60,000 nucleotides of DNA from Zygnema cylindricum (GCA_037447655.1 JBBHKE010003070.1:188001-248000); one strand, 5' to 3'; counted from the stretch's first letter, positions 29,101-41,538 are shown. Numbers and translations: made by a program. Notes: generated from the sequence alone by a model not told the origin.

Positions 29101-29893
29101 TATTGTCTTTTTGGAAAGCTTTCAGTCTCAAAGCACCGCAGCTGCTTTACAGACAAAGCAGCGCAGCTGCTATACAAACAGAGCAGTGCAGCTGCTATAC
29201 AACAGAGCAGCGCAGCTGCTATACAGCAGCGCAGCTGCTATACAGCAGAGCATCGCAGCAATAGAGCAGCGCAGCAGCGAAGCTGCAACACAGACAGAAC
29301 AAGGCAACCACGATTATATTTGATATGGTCCGTACGGACAACGCAACGTCTGATATTCTTAATGTGATTCTGTACTGGATAGAGCAACTGCGATAGATAC
29401 GATTCTAGTCAACTTAGTGGGAACTCAGTGGTAACTTAGTGGGTAGCTCAGTGGTAGCTCAATGGTAGCTTAGTGGTAGCTCAGTGGTAGCTCAGTGGTA
29501 GCTTAGTGGTAGCTTAGTATTAGCTTGGCAGCTTGACGTACCTCTCAGGTACACTAGTATTTCCGGTACAACAAAAGTATAAGACTTAGGACTCATAAAA
29601 TATAATGCATCCACACTTCCATGTAGTAAAACTGCAGACAGTTTTTGGGAAACTTCTGAGTATTATATCTTGAGTGTTCTCGGGTCAATTTTGCTATTAC
29701 TTTGGGAGTTATCAGTGTTTATTCTACTCTATATTCTGATAGAGTTTGGTGAGGTTTGGATGCTTGTATAAGAAGTGGTGAGCACTTAAGAACATCTGTT
29801 TGGTAGGATTCTTGATAGCTTCTAAGAGTGTATCATGTCTACTTCTACTACTACTGCTGCTCCTCCACCTGCACCAGTGGTTGTAGAAAAATA
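29101..29893 (+). repeat. Copia-A 3' LTR (793 bp)
   Basis: Preceded by the polypurine tract AAAGCTTTAGGGGAG. It matches the 5' LTR throughout, including the first 20 codons of gag from ATG 29835. It ends AAAAATA where the 5' LTR has ACAACA, directly before the GTAAC duplication. So this LTR carries a start codon that would open into flanking DNA. Confidence 0.9.
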
Positions 29894-29898
29894 GTAAC

Positions 29899-29961
29899 GA
29901 ATCGAATCGACGAGATGCGTGCGGGGACCAAAGGTGACTTAGTACAACTGTACGCGCACAG
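29899..29961 (+). mobile_element. Copia-E 3' LTR, segment 2 of 3
   Basis: 63 bp between Copia-A and Copia-D2. It contains GTGCGGGGACCAAAGGTGAC, which matches GTGGGGACCACAGGTGACG in the Copia-C LTR (complement of about 38388-38408). It ends with CACAG, the target-site duplication of Copia-D2. Confidence 0.75.
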
Positions 29962-30864
29962 TGTAATTCTATAGGCTCCATTCTCATAGAGAATTCGCAG
30001 GTCCAAAGAAGCTAATCTAGATAGTGCTGACTCCAAGTAAATATAAACCTAAATGATTGACCCCTTGACAATCAAAACCCCATTACAGCTTCACCTCGTG
30101 AAACAAGACTTTTTGTGTGCTCTATTCCACCACAGAATGCAAAGTTAGAATATGAGTTTTGGATAACTTTCCCCACTTTGACTTGCCCTAAGAAATGCAG
30201 TCACCCTGGCAAGAAAACACTCTGACCGACTACACCCTTGTGTAGCTTAGACTCCCTTCAGTCTGTAGCAAAAAAAATCATTGAAAATGGTTATCTAAAT
30301 GAGGTTATGTTAAATGGCAAAGTTTGCCGATTTATACAGATGTTCTTTGGGAGAGATGTGGCTACCTACCAAAATATTCTAAGTCCTAAAACTCCTCTCT
30401 AAACCCTCTAGTACTGAGTTACGGACCAATCGGAGCAATGTATTGTACTTAAAGGTACAGGTGTCAGTGTACCTTTTGTACAGCCATCGTACGACATGGC
30501 AAAAAAGTCGATACATGGCATATCTGGATTTGTTCATATAATCCTCGGAGATTCCGCAAGTCAATGTGGTTATGCCACGTGTCAATTGATGTGGCTGTGA
30601 CCGGAAACAGCCAAAAACCTACACCGCAATCTCGGCATCAATCCGGTCGTTCGATCAAAACTGGCATTTAATTATTGCCGTTCAAAATTGATGCGCGATA
30701 TTTGTTTCGCTATCGAAACAAGTGCGCAGTATGTGTTTCTTCATCTTACCGTACTCCGTACTATATGAAACTGTATCAATGCACTATGTATCTATTTCTC
30801 GTAAATAAAATTAGTCTACATGTAACTATTTAAGTAATTATCAAGCGCTATGTATTGCAACAGT

Positions 30865-30960
30865 AGTCTTAGGCTTAATGGACAAAGCTAATAGCTACGC
30901 GTGACTTGACGAACGGTAGGTACCAGGATCAATTCCTGGGTCCGTCAAATCCCTTTTTAG
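30865..30960 (+). repeat. tRNA-like arms in Copia-D2 LTR, antisense to the element
   Basis: GGCTT-AATGGACA-AAGCT (30872-30889) folds as a D-arm-like hairpin, and CCAGG-ATCAATT-CCTGG (30923-30939) is a perfect 5-bp stem with a 7-nt loop, like a T-arm with B box GATCAATTC. GGCAGCCATGGCT follows at 31004. A degraded second copy is in the right LTR (32119-32200). No acceptor stem closes the structure. Confidence 0.5.
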
Positions 30961-31144
30961 TAAAACCTACCAAGTGTACTTCATGTCTCTCTAGAGGGCA
31001 TAGGCAGCCATGGCTCTTTCTCCTTATCCAGCCTTTAGTGACTACAACAAGTGTGGGGGCTTGGAGAAGGGAGTTAAAATCAGACTGCATTTGCCTTTTT
31101 CTATCCTAAAATAGACCTAGAAAATACACAAATATCAACACTCC

Positions 31145-31960
31145 CTTTATTTTCTAGTCTTTTTCTATTCAACTCCCACACAAAAATGAAAACAAACACC
31201 CGCTCCCTCTTTTTCTTTTTCCTTTTCATTTTCCTTTTATAAAACTTTAAGAAAATACCATCATATTTTAAAAGGTCTATTAGATGAGCTGAAATAGACG
31301 TTCCATCTTGCTGATCACACATTTTATTTAGCACCTCACTTTTCATAAATCCGAGCAAAGATTTTATCCACCTCATCTCTTTTCCATCCACACAAAATCC
31401 GATTTTTTCCTTGCAGTTCAAAAAACTAGCCACATCTCCAATCTACAACACACACTCATATGCTAACCCTTTTACAGGTTGACTTTCATGGATAGCATCA
31501 CTCCCATTAGTGATATCAATTCCACTACCCCCCAAATTTTTCGAAAAATACAAGTATCCCTGCTAAGTTCTTCATAAGTTCTACGTCTTTTGTACTCATA
31601 TTTTTATCCATGATACTCATCCCATTTTCTAAACTTTTTCACTCTCTCCCATGGAATTCTTTCCACTATCACTTTCTAACTTTATTCCCAATAAATATTT
31701 CTCCTCCCCTAAACCTTTCATTAAATATTTTTCTTCTCCCCTATCCTTTACAACCTCCTCTAGTTTTACTTCTCCCCTTTTCTCGAAATCCGTTGAAGTC
31801 TCCCTATCCGAATTTTTTTCTATTTCCAACATATCTATAAAATTATCCTCATTATTTCTAACTCCCTCAAGTACCTCCCTTTCCTTTACTTCCCTTACAC
31901 CTCCAAAAGCACACTGTTGCTTTCATGGAATTTCTGCGTACTTTCTCTCTTTCTCATTCT
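31145..31960 (-). pseudogene. Copia-D2 internal unrecognised ORF region
   Basis: Broken frames match those of Copia-D at protein level: a start Met-Ser-x-x-Asp-Val-x-x-Met-x-Asn-Leu; Cys-Val-Asp-Gly-Lys-Glu-Met; Cys-Asp-Gln-Gln-Asp-Gly followed by Ile-Ser-Ala-His-Leu; Asp-Leu-Leu-Lys-Tyr; and a Lys/Arg-rich tail. The segment Glu-Lys-Tyr-Leu-Met-Lys, Ser-Asp-Ser-Gly-Lys-Asn-Ser-Met-Gly-Glu-Ser is also shared. No known family is recognised. It occupies the place of pol. Confidence 0.6.
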
Positions 31961-32392
31961 AGCGATGTGAAGAAGCTCCAAAATTTCTTCATCCTCTTTC
32001 TCCTCTTCCCTTTCTCCCTCCTCATCCACATTCCAACTTCTAAGTTCTTCCAAACAAGAGCATTCCTCCATTTAGTGATCCGGTTCCCTTCAAACGCATT
32101 ATATTGCAACACTAGTTTTCGGCTTAATGGACAAAGCTAATAGCTATGCGTGACTTGATGGACGGTAGATACCAGAATTAATTCTTAGGTCCGTCAAATC
32201 CCTTTTTAGTAAAACCTACCAAGTCTACTTCCTGTCTCTCTAGTGGGCATAGGCCGCCATAGATGTCTCTTTATCCAACCTTTAGTGACTACAACAAGTG
32301 TGGGGGCTTGGAGAAGGGAGTTAGAGCCAAACTGCACTTGCCTTTTTCTATCCTAATATAGACCCTGAAAATACACAAATATCAATACACAG

Positions 32393-32928
32393 GTAGACCG
32401 TACTTTTAAAAAACAATCGGAAACTGAAAATATTTGAAACACATTGGTTTGTTTTTAGCGCATTTATACTTTGTGTTTCGTCACTTTGATTACGACTAAC
32501 CGAAATTAGGGTTTTTTTAAGTACTGTGAGTACAATGTCGTACAATTTCGGTACCTTGTCATTTTGTAGTGCAGTGCGATAGAGCCAAGTGTTAGTTGTT
32601 GATTAGAGTTAGATTAAAGTTTAGGACTTAGAAAAAATGTATTATCCATTATTGAGAATATGGAAACTTAGAGGTAGTTTTTTGGACACTTTCAGCTTCT
32701 ATATCTTATAGTTTACTTAACTGTTTATGCTGCAATTTTGCGAATTGACACTTTGCATCGTGATCTAATTGTATGCTGATTTTGGTTGTATTTGGAGTTG
32801 TGAGTCTGATTCTGTAGTATTTAGAAAACTGCTATTTGGTAGGATTCTTTTTAGCTTTTAATGAAAAACATATCTACTTCTACAACTACTACTGCAGCTC
32901 CACCTGTACTGGTAATCATGGAACAACA
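32393..32928 (+). mobile_element. Copia-E 3' LTR, segment 3 of 3
   Basis: Ends with a gag-start-like stretch (about 32866-32928: TCTACTTCTACAACTACTACTG...GAACAACA), the same LTR end as in Copia-A, A2 and C. The upstream part (ATCTTATAGTTTACTTAACTG, TTTGGTAGGATTC) also matches the Copia-C LTR. This fixes the LTR end at 32928. Confidence 0.8.
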
Positions 32929-32949
32929 TGGTCAACACGTGTAGGTTAG

Positions 32950-33149
32950 TGTCGGCTCCTTTTTGGGCTATTTGAAAAGGTCTCAGATGACGACGCGTGT
33001 ATTTGTAGAAGTACAGTACACTCTAATGTCCATCATGTTAGTGTACACCCATGAAGGTAAGTTTTACCCTAAGACTTAGACAAAATATTCTAAGTCTTAA
33101 ACTCCTCCTCACAACCCCATCTAATGAGGACAACGCTTTAAATTCAACA
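32950..33149 (-). mobile_element. Copia-C-type LTR start fragment, minus strand
   Basis: On the minus strand it begins TGTTGAATTTAAAGC at 33149 and continues CATTAGATGGGGTTGTGAGG and TTAGGGTAAAACTTACC, matching the first 180 bp or so of the Copia-C LTR. Its terminus abuts the first base of the 40-bp satellite. The rest of the LTR is missing. Confidence 0.7.
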
Positions 33150-34291
33150 TTATCTAAATTACACAAAGTGTTAGCGCTAATTGTTATCTAAATTACACAA
33201 ACTGTTAGAACTAACAAATTGTTATCTAAAATACACATACTGAAATTGTTATCTAAATTACAGAAACTGTTAGTGCTTACTGAAATTTTAATCCAAATTA
33301 CACAAACTGTTAGCGCTTATAAAAATTGTTATCTAAATTACAATTGTTAAGTAAATAAAACAAAATGTTAGCGGTAACAACAATTGTTACCTAAATTACA
33401 CAAACTGTTAGCGCTAACATAAATTGTTACACAAACTATTAGCGTTAAAAAAAAATTGTTATTTAAATTACAAAAACAGTAAGCGCTAACATGAATTGTT
33501 ATTTAGCACTAACATAAATTATTATTTAAATTACACAAAGTAGCACGAATTCTTATCTAACTTACATTTATAGTAGCGCTTAGAGGAATTGTTACCTAAA
33601 TTACACAGACTATTAATGCTAACAACAATTTTATTCAAATTATAATAATTAGCTAAATTACACAAACTGTTAGCATTAATAGGAATTGTTACCTAAACAG
33701 AAATTGTTACGTAAAATACAGAAATTGTTACGTAAAATACACAAATTGTTACCTAATTTACAAAAACTGTTAGCTCTAACGTAAATTGTTATGAATTGTT
33801 ATCTAGATAACAGAAACTGTTAACGCTAATTGGAATTGCTATCTAAATTACACAAAATGTTAACAATAATTGTTATCTAAGTTACAAAAGTTGTTACAGC
33901 TAACAGGAATTGTTTTCTATATTACACAAATTGTTAAAACCTGAATAGTTACCTAAATTACACAAACTGTTAGCGCTAACAACAATTTTTATCTTAATTA
34001 GCCAAAATTGTTATCTAAATTACTCAAACTGTTAGCGCTAACAAGAATTGTTACCTAAACAGAAATTTTTACCTAAATTACACAAACTGTTAGCTCTAAA
34101 ATTAATTGTTATCTATATTACCTTAATCGTTATCGCTAACACGAATTATTATCCAAATTACACAAACTCTTAACGCTAACAGGAATTGATATTTAAATTA
34201 TAAATGTTAGCTAAATTACATATACTCCGGTTACGAGAATTATAACTTTAACTCAAATTGTTAGCTAAATTACACAAACTGTTAGCGTTAA
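33150..34291. repeat. 40-bp satellite array, segment 1
   Basis: Unit of about 40 bp, with AATTGTTATCTAAATTACAC then AAACT and the perfect palindrome GTTAGCGCTAAC. Units vary by substitutions and small indels. It starts at an LTR terminus (33149) and ends at another (34292). No coding potential. Confidence 0.95.
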
Positions 34292-35650
34292 TGTTGTTTT
34301 TGTAAAGTTTTGGATGTTTACTAGTGAAGGTTCTGAGAGGGAATTTTTAAACTCTGAATATTTTAGAAGTTATTGCTTTTGTATGTTCTTTCATAAGAAT
34401 AAAAAGATCTGCAAACAGTAAAATATTGAGTCTAAAGCTTAAAGTGAGTGTTGTGTTTGAAAGTTTTACTCTTTAGTAGATGAGGTTGTGAGGGGAGTTT
34501 TAAGGACTTCAAATATTATTGTATAAGTCTTTGTAATACTTACCTTTAATAGTGTGACAGTGGCAGCAATACAAAAGAGTGTAATGTACCTTCTTGTGAC
34601 ACACGGCTTATCAGACGGACAAAATTGTGCGCTTCGACAAATAAATCAAAAGAGTACGGACGCAAGAATGAACGACGGATACACATCGAGTCGACGGATG
34701 TGATTCGAAGTGGGACCACATTGGAAATGTTACAGGACGAGTGTCGTACATCGTGAAAAAGTATTTAACATCTTACGGCGATCCGCAAATCTCGTAATTG
34801 ACCTGCACTAACACATACTTGATCGTTCGATCAAGCGTACATCGACGACGGAGGAAATCAGACGGGACCACGATTGATTAAGCAAGCCGCGTCGGTTTGC
34901 ATAACCGACTTGCTTCCAAGAGATTTCAGCTTAGAACATACAGACTTTTGGACGGGTTCGCCAATTGTTGAATAAGCAAGTGACACAATTTAAGTACTGC
35001 CACTATGTATAAATATGTGTAGCAATATAAATTTGTACGTAGTGAATTAATATTTAGTGTTACAATATTGAATTAAGTTAGAAGCTATAATAAAGGTTTG
35101 GACGTACTTGCGGTACAGTAGACGTACCGTTGACATATAGTGTCGTTATTCGAGTAGATTACTTAGTTAACGTGTATTTATTTGATTAGTGTAGATTACT
35201 CAGTAGATTACTATAAGGTATAAATTATAGGACTTAGTTTATTTTTGATATCATAGTCATTTTTATCAAAGTAATGGAAAACTATTTTCTGCAACTTTGA
35301 CTTGTTGGTGTGATCACTCTGATAGATGTTTTCATGTGAAACTTTGTGAAGATAACTTATGATCTAGAAAATATTTATGTGTTTAGTTTAAGTTTGTTTT
35401 GATATCTTTGTAGAATTCTGTGAGTTTGATAAGATGTCAACTGTTTAACTCTAGAGCTTTTATCTTCTAGATTCCTAAGTGAATTTAACTCTAATTTTAG
35501 GAGATTTCAATGTCTAGGATATGCTACATATTTGTGCAGTTTGAACTTTTTTTATCAACTATGGAGTAATATGTGCTGTCTAAAACACAACTATATTTGG
35601 GGTAGTTAGTGGGTGTCTTCCTTGGGTAATCCTTGGCTAAAATAGGCTAT
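34292..35650 (+). mobile_element. Deleted copia remnant inside the satellite (two LTR starts)
   Basis: An LTR start, TGTTGTTTTTGTAAAG, lies at 34292 and a second, TGTTGTGTTTGAAAG, near 34451, preceded by a polypurine-like AGTCTAAAGCTTAAAGTGAG. Both resemble the Copia-C LTR start (GTTGTGAGGGGAG, TACTTACCTTTAATAGTGTGACA). This looks like a 5' LTR joined by deletion to the 3' end and 3' LTR. The right end is unclear (satellite resumes about 35650), and no target-site duplication is assigned. Nothing coding remains. Confidence 0.6.
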
Positions 35651-37775
35651 GGACAATAGCTAATAGGAATTGCTATTGAAATTAGCAGAAGTTTTTATAT
35701 AAATTACAAAAACTGTGTCACCATTAACAGGAAATATTATCTAAATTACACAAATGGTTAGTGCTAACAAGAGTTGTTAACTAAACAAATTTTTTTACTT
35801 AAATTACACAAACTGTTGGCGGTAATAGGGATTGTTATCTAAATTACACAAACTGTTAGTGGAAACAAGAATTGTTATCTAATTAGTAGGAATTACAATC
35901 TAAATAACACAAACGGTTAACACGGATTATTATCAAAATTTCACAAACTGTTAGCGCTTAAAGGAATTATTACCCAAATTATTTCCTAAATTACACAAAC
36001 TGTTAGCGCTAACAGAAATTGTTATCTAAATTACACAAACTGTTAACAATAACAAGATTTGTTATCTAAATTACACAAACTGTTAGTGGTAACAAGAATT
36101 GTTATCTAATAAGCAGGAATTATTATCTACAATCGGTAAGCGCTTACACAGATTATTATCAAAATTTCACAAACTATTAGCGCTTAAAGGAATTGTTACC
36201 TAAATTACAGAAACTGTTAGCTCTAACACAAATTTTTATCTAATTAGCATAAATTGTTTTCTAAATCAAATAAACTATTACCGCTAACAGTATTTGTTAT
36301 CTAATAAGCATGAATTATTATCTAAATTACACAAAATGTTAGAGCTAACAAAAATTGTTATCTAAATTACACAAATTGTTAACACTAACGGAATTTGTTT
36401 TCTAAATTACAATTGTTATCTAAATTACACAAATTGTTAGAGCTAACAAGAGTTGTTATCTAAACAAAAATTGTTACTTGAATTACACAAACTGTTGGCG
36501 GTAACAATAATTGTTATCTAAATTATACAAACTGTTAGCCCTAACAAAAATCGTTATCTAAACTACACAATATGTTAACGCTAACAAGAATTGTTATCTA
36601 AACTTAACAAACTGTTAGCGCTAGCAGAAATTGTCACAAGAATAGTTACACAAATTATTAACGCTAATAGGAATTGTTATCTACACTACACAAACTATTC
36701 TAGAGGAATTCTAACGTAAATTACACAAACTGTTTCTGCTAATTGTAGATGTTATCTAAATTACACAAACTATTAGCTCTAACAAGAATTTTTATCTAAA
36801 TAACACAAATTGTTAGTGCTAATAAAAGTTGTTATCTAAATTTCACAAACTACTAACAAGAATTGCAACACAACTTGTTAACGACTGTTAAAGAAGTGTT
36901 AAAGAAGTATTAACAGAAATTGTTACACAAACTATTAACCCTAACAAAAATTGTTATCTAAATGACCCAAACAGTTAGTGCGAACAGTAATTGTTGTCTA
37001 AATTACACAAACAGTAAGCGCTAACAAAAATTGTTACTTAAATTACAATTGTTATCTAAATTACACAAATTGTAAGCGCTAACAAGAATTGTCATCTAAA
37101 TTACACAAACTAGTAGATCTAACCTGAGTTAATAGCTAAATTACACAAAACTATTAGCGCTACCAAGAATTGTTTTTTAAATTGCATAAATTTAATTTAC
37201 ATTAATTGTTAATGCTAACAAGAATTGTTATCTAAATTACACCAACAGTAAGGGCCAACAGCAATTGTTACCTAAACACGAATTATTACTAAAAATACAC
37301 AAACTGTTAGCGCTAACAAAAATTGTTATCTAAACTAAAAATATTTTAGCGCTAATATGAATTGTTACCTACATTACACAAACTGTTAACGCTAATACGA
37401 ATGGTTATTTAAATTACACAAACTTAAACTACAGAAACTATTAGCGCTAACAAAAATTGTTATCTAAATTACACAATCTTTTACCACTAACAATTTTTTT
37501 TACCTAAACACGAAATATTATCTAAATTAGAGAAACTGTAAGCGCTAACAAGAATTGTTTCCTAAATTACACAAACTTAAATTTGAGAAATTGTTAGCGC
37601 TAATTAAAAATTGTTATCTAAATTATAGAAATTGTTAGCGCTACTAGGAGTTGTTATCTAAATTACACAAACTCTTAGCGCTAATACGAAATGCTACCCA
37701 AAATACACAAACTGTATGTGCTTATAAGAATTCTTATCGAAAATTCAAAAACGGTTAGCGCTAATAGGAATAGTT
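35651..37775. repeat. 40-bp satellite array, segment 2
   Basis: Same unit as segment 1, with many intact GTTAGCGCTAAC palindromes. The last five bases, TAGTT (37771-37775), are one copy of the Copia-C target-site duplication. The monomer cut there resumes at 43405, so segments 2 and 3 were continuous. Confidence 0.95.
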
Positions 37776-38740
37776 TGTTGTTGTATAACTACTGGCACAG
37801 GTGACGCTACAGTAGTAGTTTTAGAAGTAGACATGTTTCTTAACAGAAGCTAATCGAAATCCTACAAACAACAATTTACCCTGCACTATAAAAACAAACT
37901 CTCAAGTTCAATTGATTTGTAATTCAACATGCATACACACCACCATACACTCTGTCAATTTCCGAAATTGCAGTATAATTGATCTAGTAAACTATAAGAT
38001 ATAAAGACTGCAAGTTTCCCAAAAATTGCCTTTTAATTATTCATATTCCAAAAACTGGATAACAAAATATTTCAAAGTCCTAAACTTTATACACTGAGTG
38101 AGTATCTACTGCTCACTGACCAATCAACTGTCTATACTTGGAATAGTGGTACTTTACTATAGTACGACATAATACCCAATCCTAATTCCAAAACCTATTT
38201 GCAACTAGCATAAAGGTGAATATTAAACACTATTTACTAATACACTACATTTCTAGAATCTGTAACTTCAAGTACTCACAATTTGGCGCCGTACACATAA
38301 TGATAGTGCTTAATCAGCAACAGTCAAATAAGTCCACCCAGCTGTGGTTTATCTTGTACCATTATCTAGAGTGCTTACAAAGCACCTCGTCACCTGTGGT
38401 CCCCACTTGAATCTTGACCGTCCGTATGGTTGGAATATGCGTTTGTTACTTGTTTTGTACAATTGATTTCCAGGATGTTTGGTTCGCCTTTCGTCTGTTT
38501 AATTTGTGGAAAACACTTGTTTGATGTGCGAAATGTGTTTAGAGCCATTCCGCAATACCTGCTATATTTTCAAATGCAGACGCGTGTCTATGTGACAATA
38601 CCATACACTCTAAAGTCACTATTTTAGTGTCACACTATTTTAGGTAAGTATTACAACAAAGTTGACCCAAAAAATTATTCTAAGTTATAAACCTCCCCTC
38701 ACAGCTCTATCTAATGAGGATAAATCTTTATAAAACAACA
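37776..38740 (-). repeat. Copia-C 3' LTR (965 bp)
   Basis: On the minus strand it starts TGTTGTTTTATAAAG after the polypurine tract CTAAAGCTTTAAAGGAG and ends ATACAACAACA. Its last 70 bp or so encode a gag start, ATGTCTACTTCTAAAACT, as in Copia-A. Confidence 0.88.
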
Positions 38741-38759
38741 CTCCTTTAAAGCTTTAGAC

Positions 38760-40290
38760 TGAATTATTCACTCAACCCTATAGAATTTTTGCATAACTGT
38801 AATTATGGTGAAGACAGAGCTTTAATTAGCATATCTGCAACCATATTTTCATCTAGCAAATAGCACAATTTTATGACTCTAGGAAGCACTTTTTCTCGGA
38901 CAAAATGCAATTTGACATACATGTGCTTACTCTTAAAGTGGTGGCTATGATTGGAGGCAATTGCAATGGCTACCTGGTTGTCACATCAGATGACTTGCGG
39001 ACCAGTCTGCATGTGTCCAAATTACTATAAAAGTGCCTTTACCCATAGGAGTTCCTTGAGGGTAGAACTTGTTGCCATATATTTTGACTCCATTATTGAT
39101 TGGGCCTTGATGTTCTGAAGTTTGCTGCTCCTGCAACAAGTTCCATTTCCAATCTGCAAGATAAAAATGCTAGTTGATTTTCTGCTAGGCATGTTGCCAT
39201 AGCTAGCATCGCTCATAGTCTGCAGCTTGACTTTGAGATTCCGAGTTCCGGTTAGGTATCTCATAACTCTTTTTGCAACATCTTAGTCTGCTTTTTTTTT
39301 GATTCTGCAAACTTTAACTTAAAGCACCAACAGCAACTGCAATATGGGGCCTTGTATAATTCATAAAATAAATATGATTAGCAACTACGCGCCGGTATGG
39401 TTTTGAAGCCATAAACTCCTTCTCCCCTAACTCTAGACTCTCACTAACTAAAATACCTGAATGAGAGTCACTTAATTCTTATTTTTGCCTGTATTCCGTA
39501 GGAGTTACACATCTTTTAGCTTCTTTCATTTCAAACTTTTCCAGCATGGAACTTATAGCCTCCTTTTGAGTAAACATTATTTTTTTCTTGTTTGTATCTC
39601 TCTCTACTTGTATCCCTAAGATAAACTCGGCCTCACCGAGGTCTTTCATCTCAAATTTGGATTTTAAGGCTTTGATAATACAATTTATTTCATTCATGGA
39701 TTTGCAGATAAACAACAGATCATCTACATACACAGCAATAAAGATTATTCCATCTTCACCCTGCATAACATAAAAAAAATAATCTGAAGTAATTCTTTTA
39801 AATCCTAGTCAAGTTGGAATTCATCTAGCTTTAAGTCTATTTGTCTATGGGCTTGTTTCATCCCATAGGAAGATTTCATCAATTTACATACTAGTTTCTC
39901 CTTCCCTTTCTCTATATACATTAATAGTTGCTGCTTGTAGATAATTTGTTCAAGCTCTCTATGTAAGAAAGTCGTTTCAACATCCATTTGATGAACTTCC
40001 CTTTTTCAATTGCAGCCAGACTTAGCAAAATTTTGATAGTTGGAAACCTTACCATTGGAGAGAAGGTCTCCTCAAAGTCAATTCTTTAATTTTGGTTGTA
40101 GCCTTTGGCAACAAGTCTAGCCTTTTTTCTTTCAATTGTGCCATCAGGGTTCAGTTTCACTTTGAATACCCATTTATTGCTAATTGCTCTTCTGTTCAGA
40201 GGAAGATCCACCAACTCCCACGTTTGAGCCTCTATAACATACTTCATTTCATCATTTGCAGCCTTGATCTAGTGAGTTCTTTCCGGTGAT
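38760..40290 (-). pseudogene. pol: Copia-C reverse transcriptase and RNase H remains
   Basis: Minus-strand pieces in several frames: catalytic Tyr-Val-Asp-Asp in the frame 39479-39766, followed by Phe-Glu-Met-Lys-Asp-Leu-Gly-Glu-Ala; RNase H Met-Ser-Asp-Ala-Ser-Tyr-Gly in 39025-39264 (Trp replaced by Met); and the start of RT at about 39805-40290. Numerous stops. Confidence 0.85.
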
Positions 40291-40389
40291 GAGTAGGCCT
40301 CTGGAATGGTCAGAGGATCCTTCAAGGTTGTAGAGAATGCAAAGTGTGAACTTGATTGCAAAAGAGTGTTAGATATCCTTCCCCGCGGA

Positions 40390-41480
40390 ATTTATGAGGC
40401 AGAGACTGATAGATGTATTGCGTTCCTCGTTGGTCTTGTAACTTGTTGCGTTTGATGTTGGAGTGGTTCATCATGCTCCATTAGTGTTTTAGGAGGAACT
40501 TGAGGTTTTGAAGACACAGGATCTGCAAGAGGTTGATGAACATTTGGAAAATAAATTGACCTCTGTTTATCAAAAAAAACATATTCTTGTGACTTTTCCT
40601 CAACTTGTTTTTTTGTCATGCTAAATACATCTGCTGAAACTTCCTCATCCTTTATAATAATGTTTCTACACCCGGTTAATTTTTCCTTATCAAAAACTTA
40701 TACTCTATAGCCCTTTGAATTATCATCTTACCCCATAAGAATACTGATAAACCTTTCGGTTCCATTTTCCAAGTATTTGGTGATGTGTTCAAAAGTAAGC
40801 ATTTACTTTCGAATACTCTAAAATTACTTACTTCAGGTTTTCTACCTGTCTAGAGTTCAAAATTTGTGGAGCTCACCGACCTAGAACCAATTCTGTTTTT
40901 GATATAAACCGCACAATTAAGGGCCTCAGCCCATAGTTTCATATCAACATTTTTATCTAGATGTATAGATCTAGCACATTTTGTAATATTCATGTTCAAT
41001 CTTTTTGAAACACCATTCTGTTGAGGCGTGTAAAGAATCTTGAGCTGGCAACTTATAATCTTGTCTAGAAGAAACTTTTTAAACTCCTTCGATATATACT
41101 CTTCTCCATTGTCCAATTTGAGTTCAACAATTGGAACACCATGCAACTTTTCCGCCCAAGCTTTGTAGTGTTGGAAGTGTCCAAAAACTTCACTTTTTTT
41201 TCATTAAGTACACCTTTAAGAATCTTGAGAAGTCATTTGTAAATGCAACCATAAAACAAAACCCCCAACAGAGAGCACCTACGCCGGTCCCAAAACATCC
41301 GAATGGATTAACTAGGACACCTTCGTAGATCTATGATCTAATTCTTGTGGAAACTGCAGCTTATAGATCTTTCTTAAAGAGTAGCTATCACAAGTTTTAG
41401 CCGGCTGATGTGTGAGAGAAACTCCTTCTATGTTGCTGATTTTAACCATTTTTTTCAAAGTGTCATAGTTAACACGGCAT
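40390..41480 (-). pseudogene. pol: Copia-C integrase remains
   Basis: 40850-41146 (minus) has Leu-Asp-Asn-Gly-Glu-Glu-Tyr (Ser-Asp-Asn-Gly-Gly changed) and Pro-Gln-Gln-Asn-Gly-Val-Ser-Lys-Arg-Leu-Asn. The catalytic Glu of Ser-Glu-Arg is thus Lys. The pre-integrase zinc region lies at about 41400-41530, broken. Confidence 0.8.
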
Positions 41481-41538
41481 AGCCTCTAATGCCATAATTC
41501 ATTTGCAAATATTACACCAAAGAAACGAACATCATTTT

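Larger units (their letters stand above)
23981..29893 (+). mobile_element. Copia-A: complete-length Ty1/copia element
   Basis: LTRs 23981-24784 and 29101-29893, with target-site duplication GTAAC at 23976-23980 and 29894-29898. The order is gag, zinc knuckle, protease, integrase, RT, RNase H, that of Ty1/copia (Pseudoviridae). Coding sequence has at least four stops or frameshifts, so it is full length but dead. It is inserted into the 3' LTR of Copia-E. Confidence 0.92.
29962..32387 (-). mobile_element. Copia-D2: deleted non-autonomous copia element
   Basis: Target-site duplication CACAG at 29957-29961 and 32388-32392. The left (3') LTR is 29962-31140, about 1.18 kb. The internal part 31141-32088 is homologous to 58123-59170 of Copia-D. 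The right (5') LTR is only its first 300 bp (32089-32387), so a deletion removed most of gag, the primer-binding site and the rest of that LTR. It contains no pol. Confidence 0.85.

Noticed and set aside
29800-29893. Tandem second Copia-A element after the 3' LTR, because gag-start sequence follows
   Set aside because: The GTAAC duplication at 29894 and the LTR end before the primer-binding site show that the gag start is part of the LTR itself.
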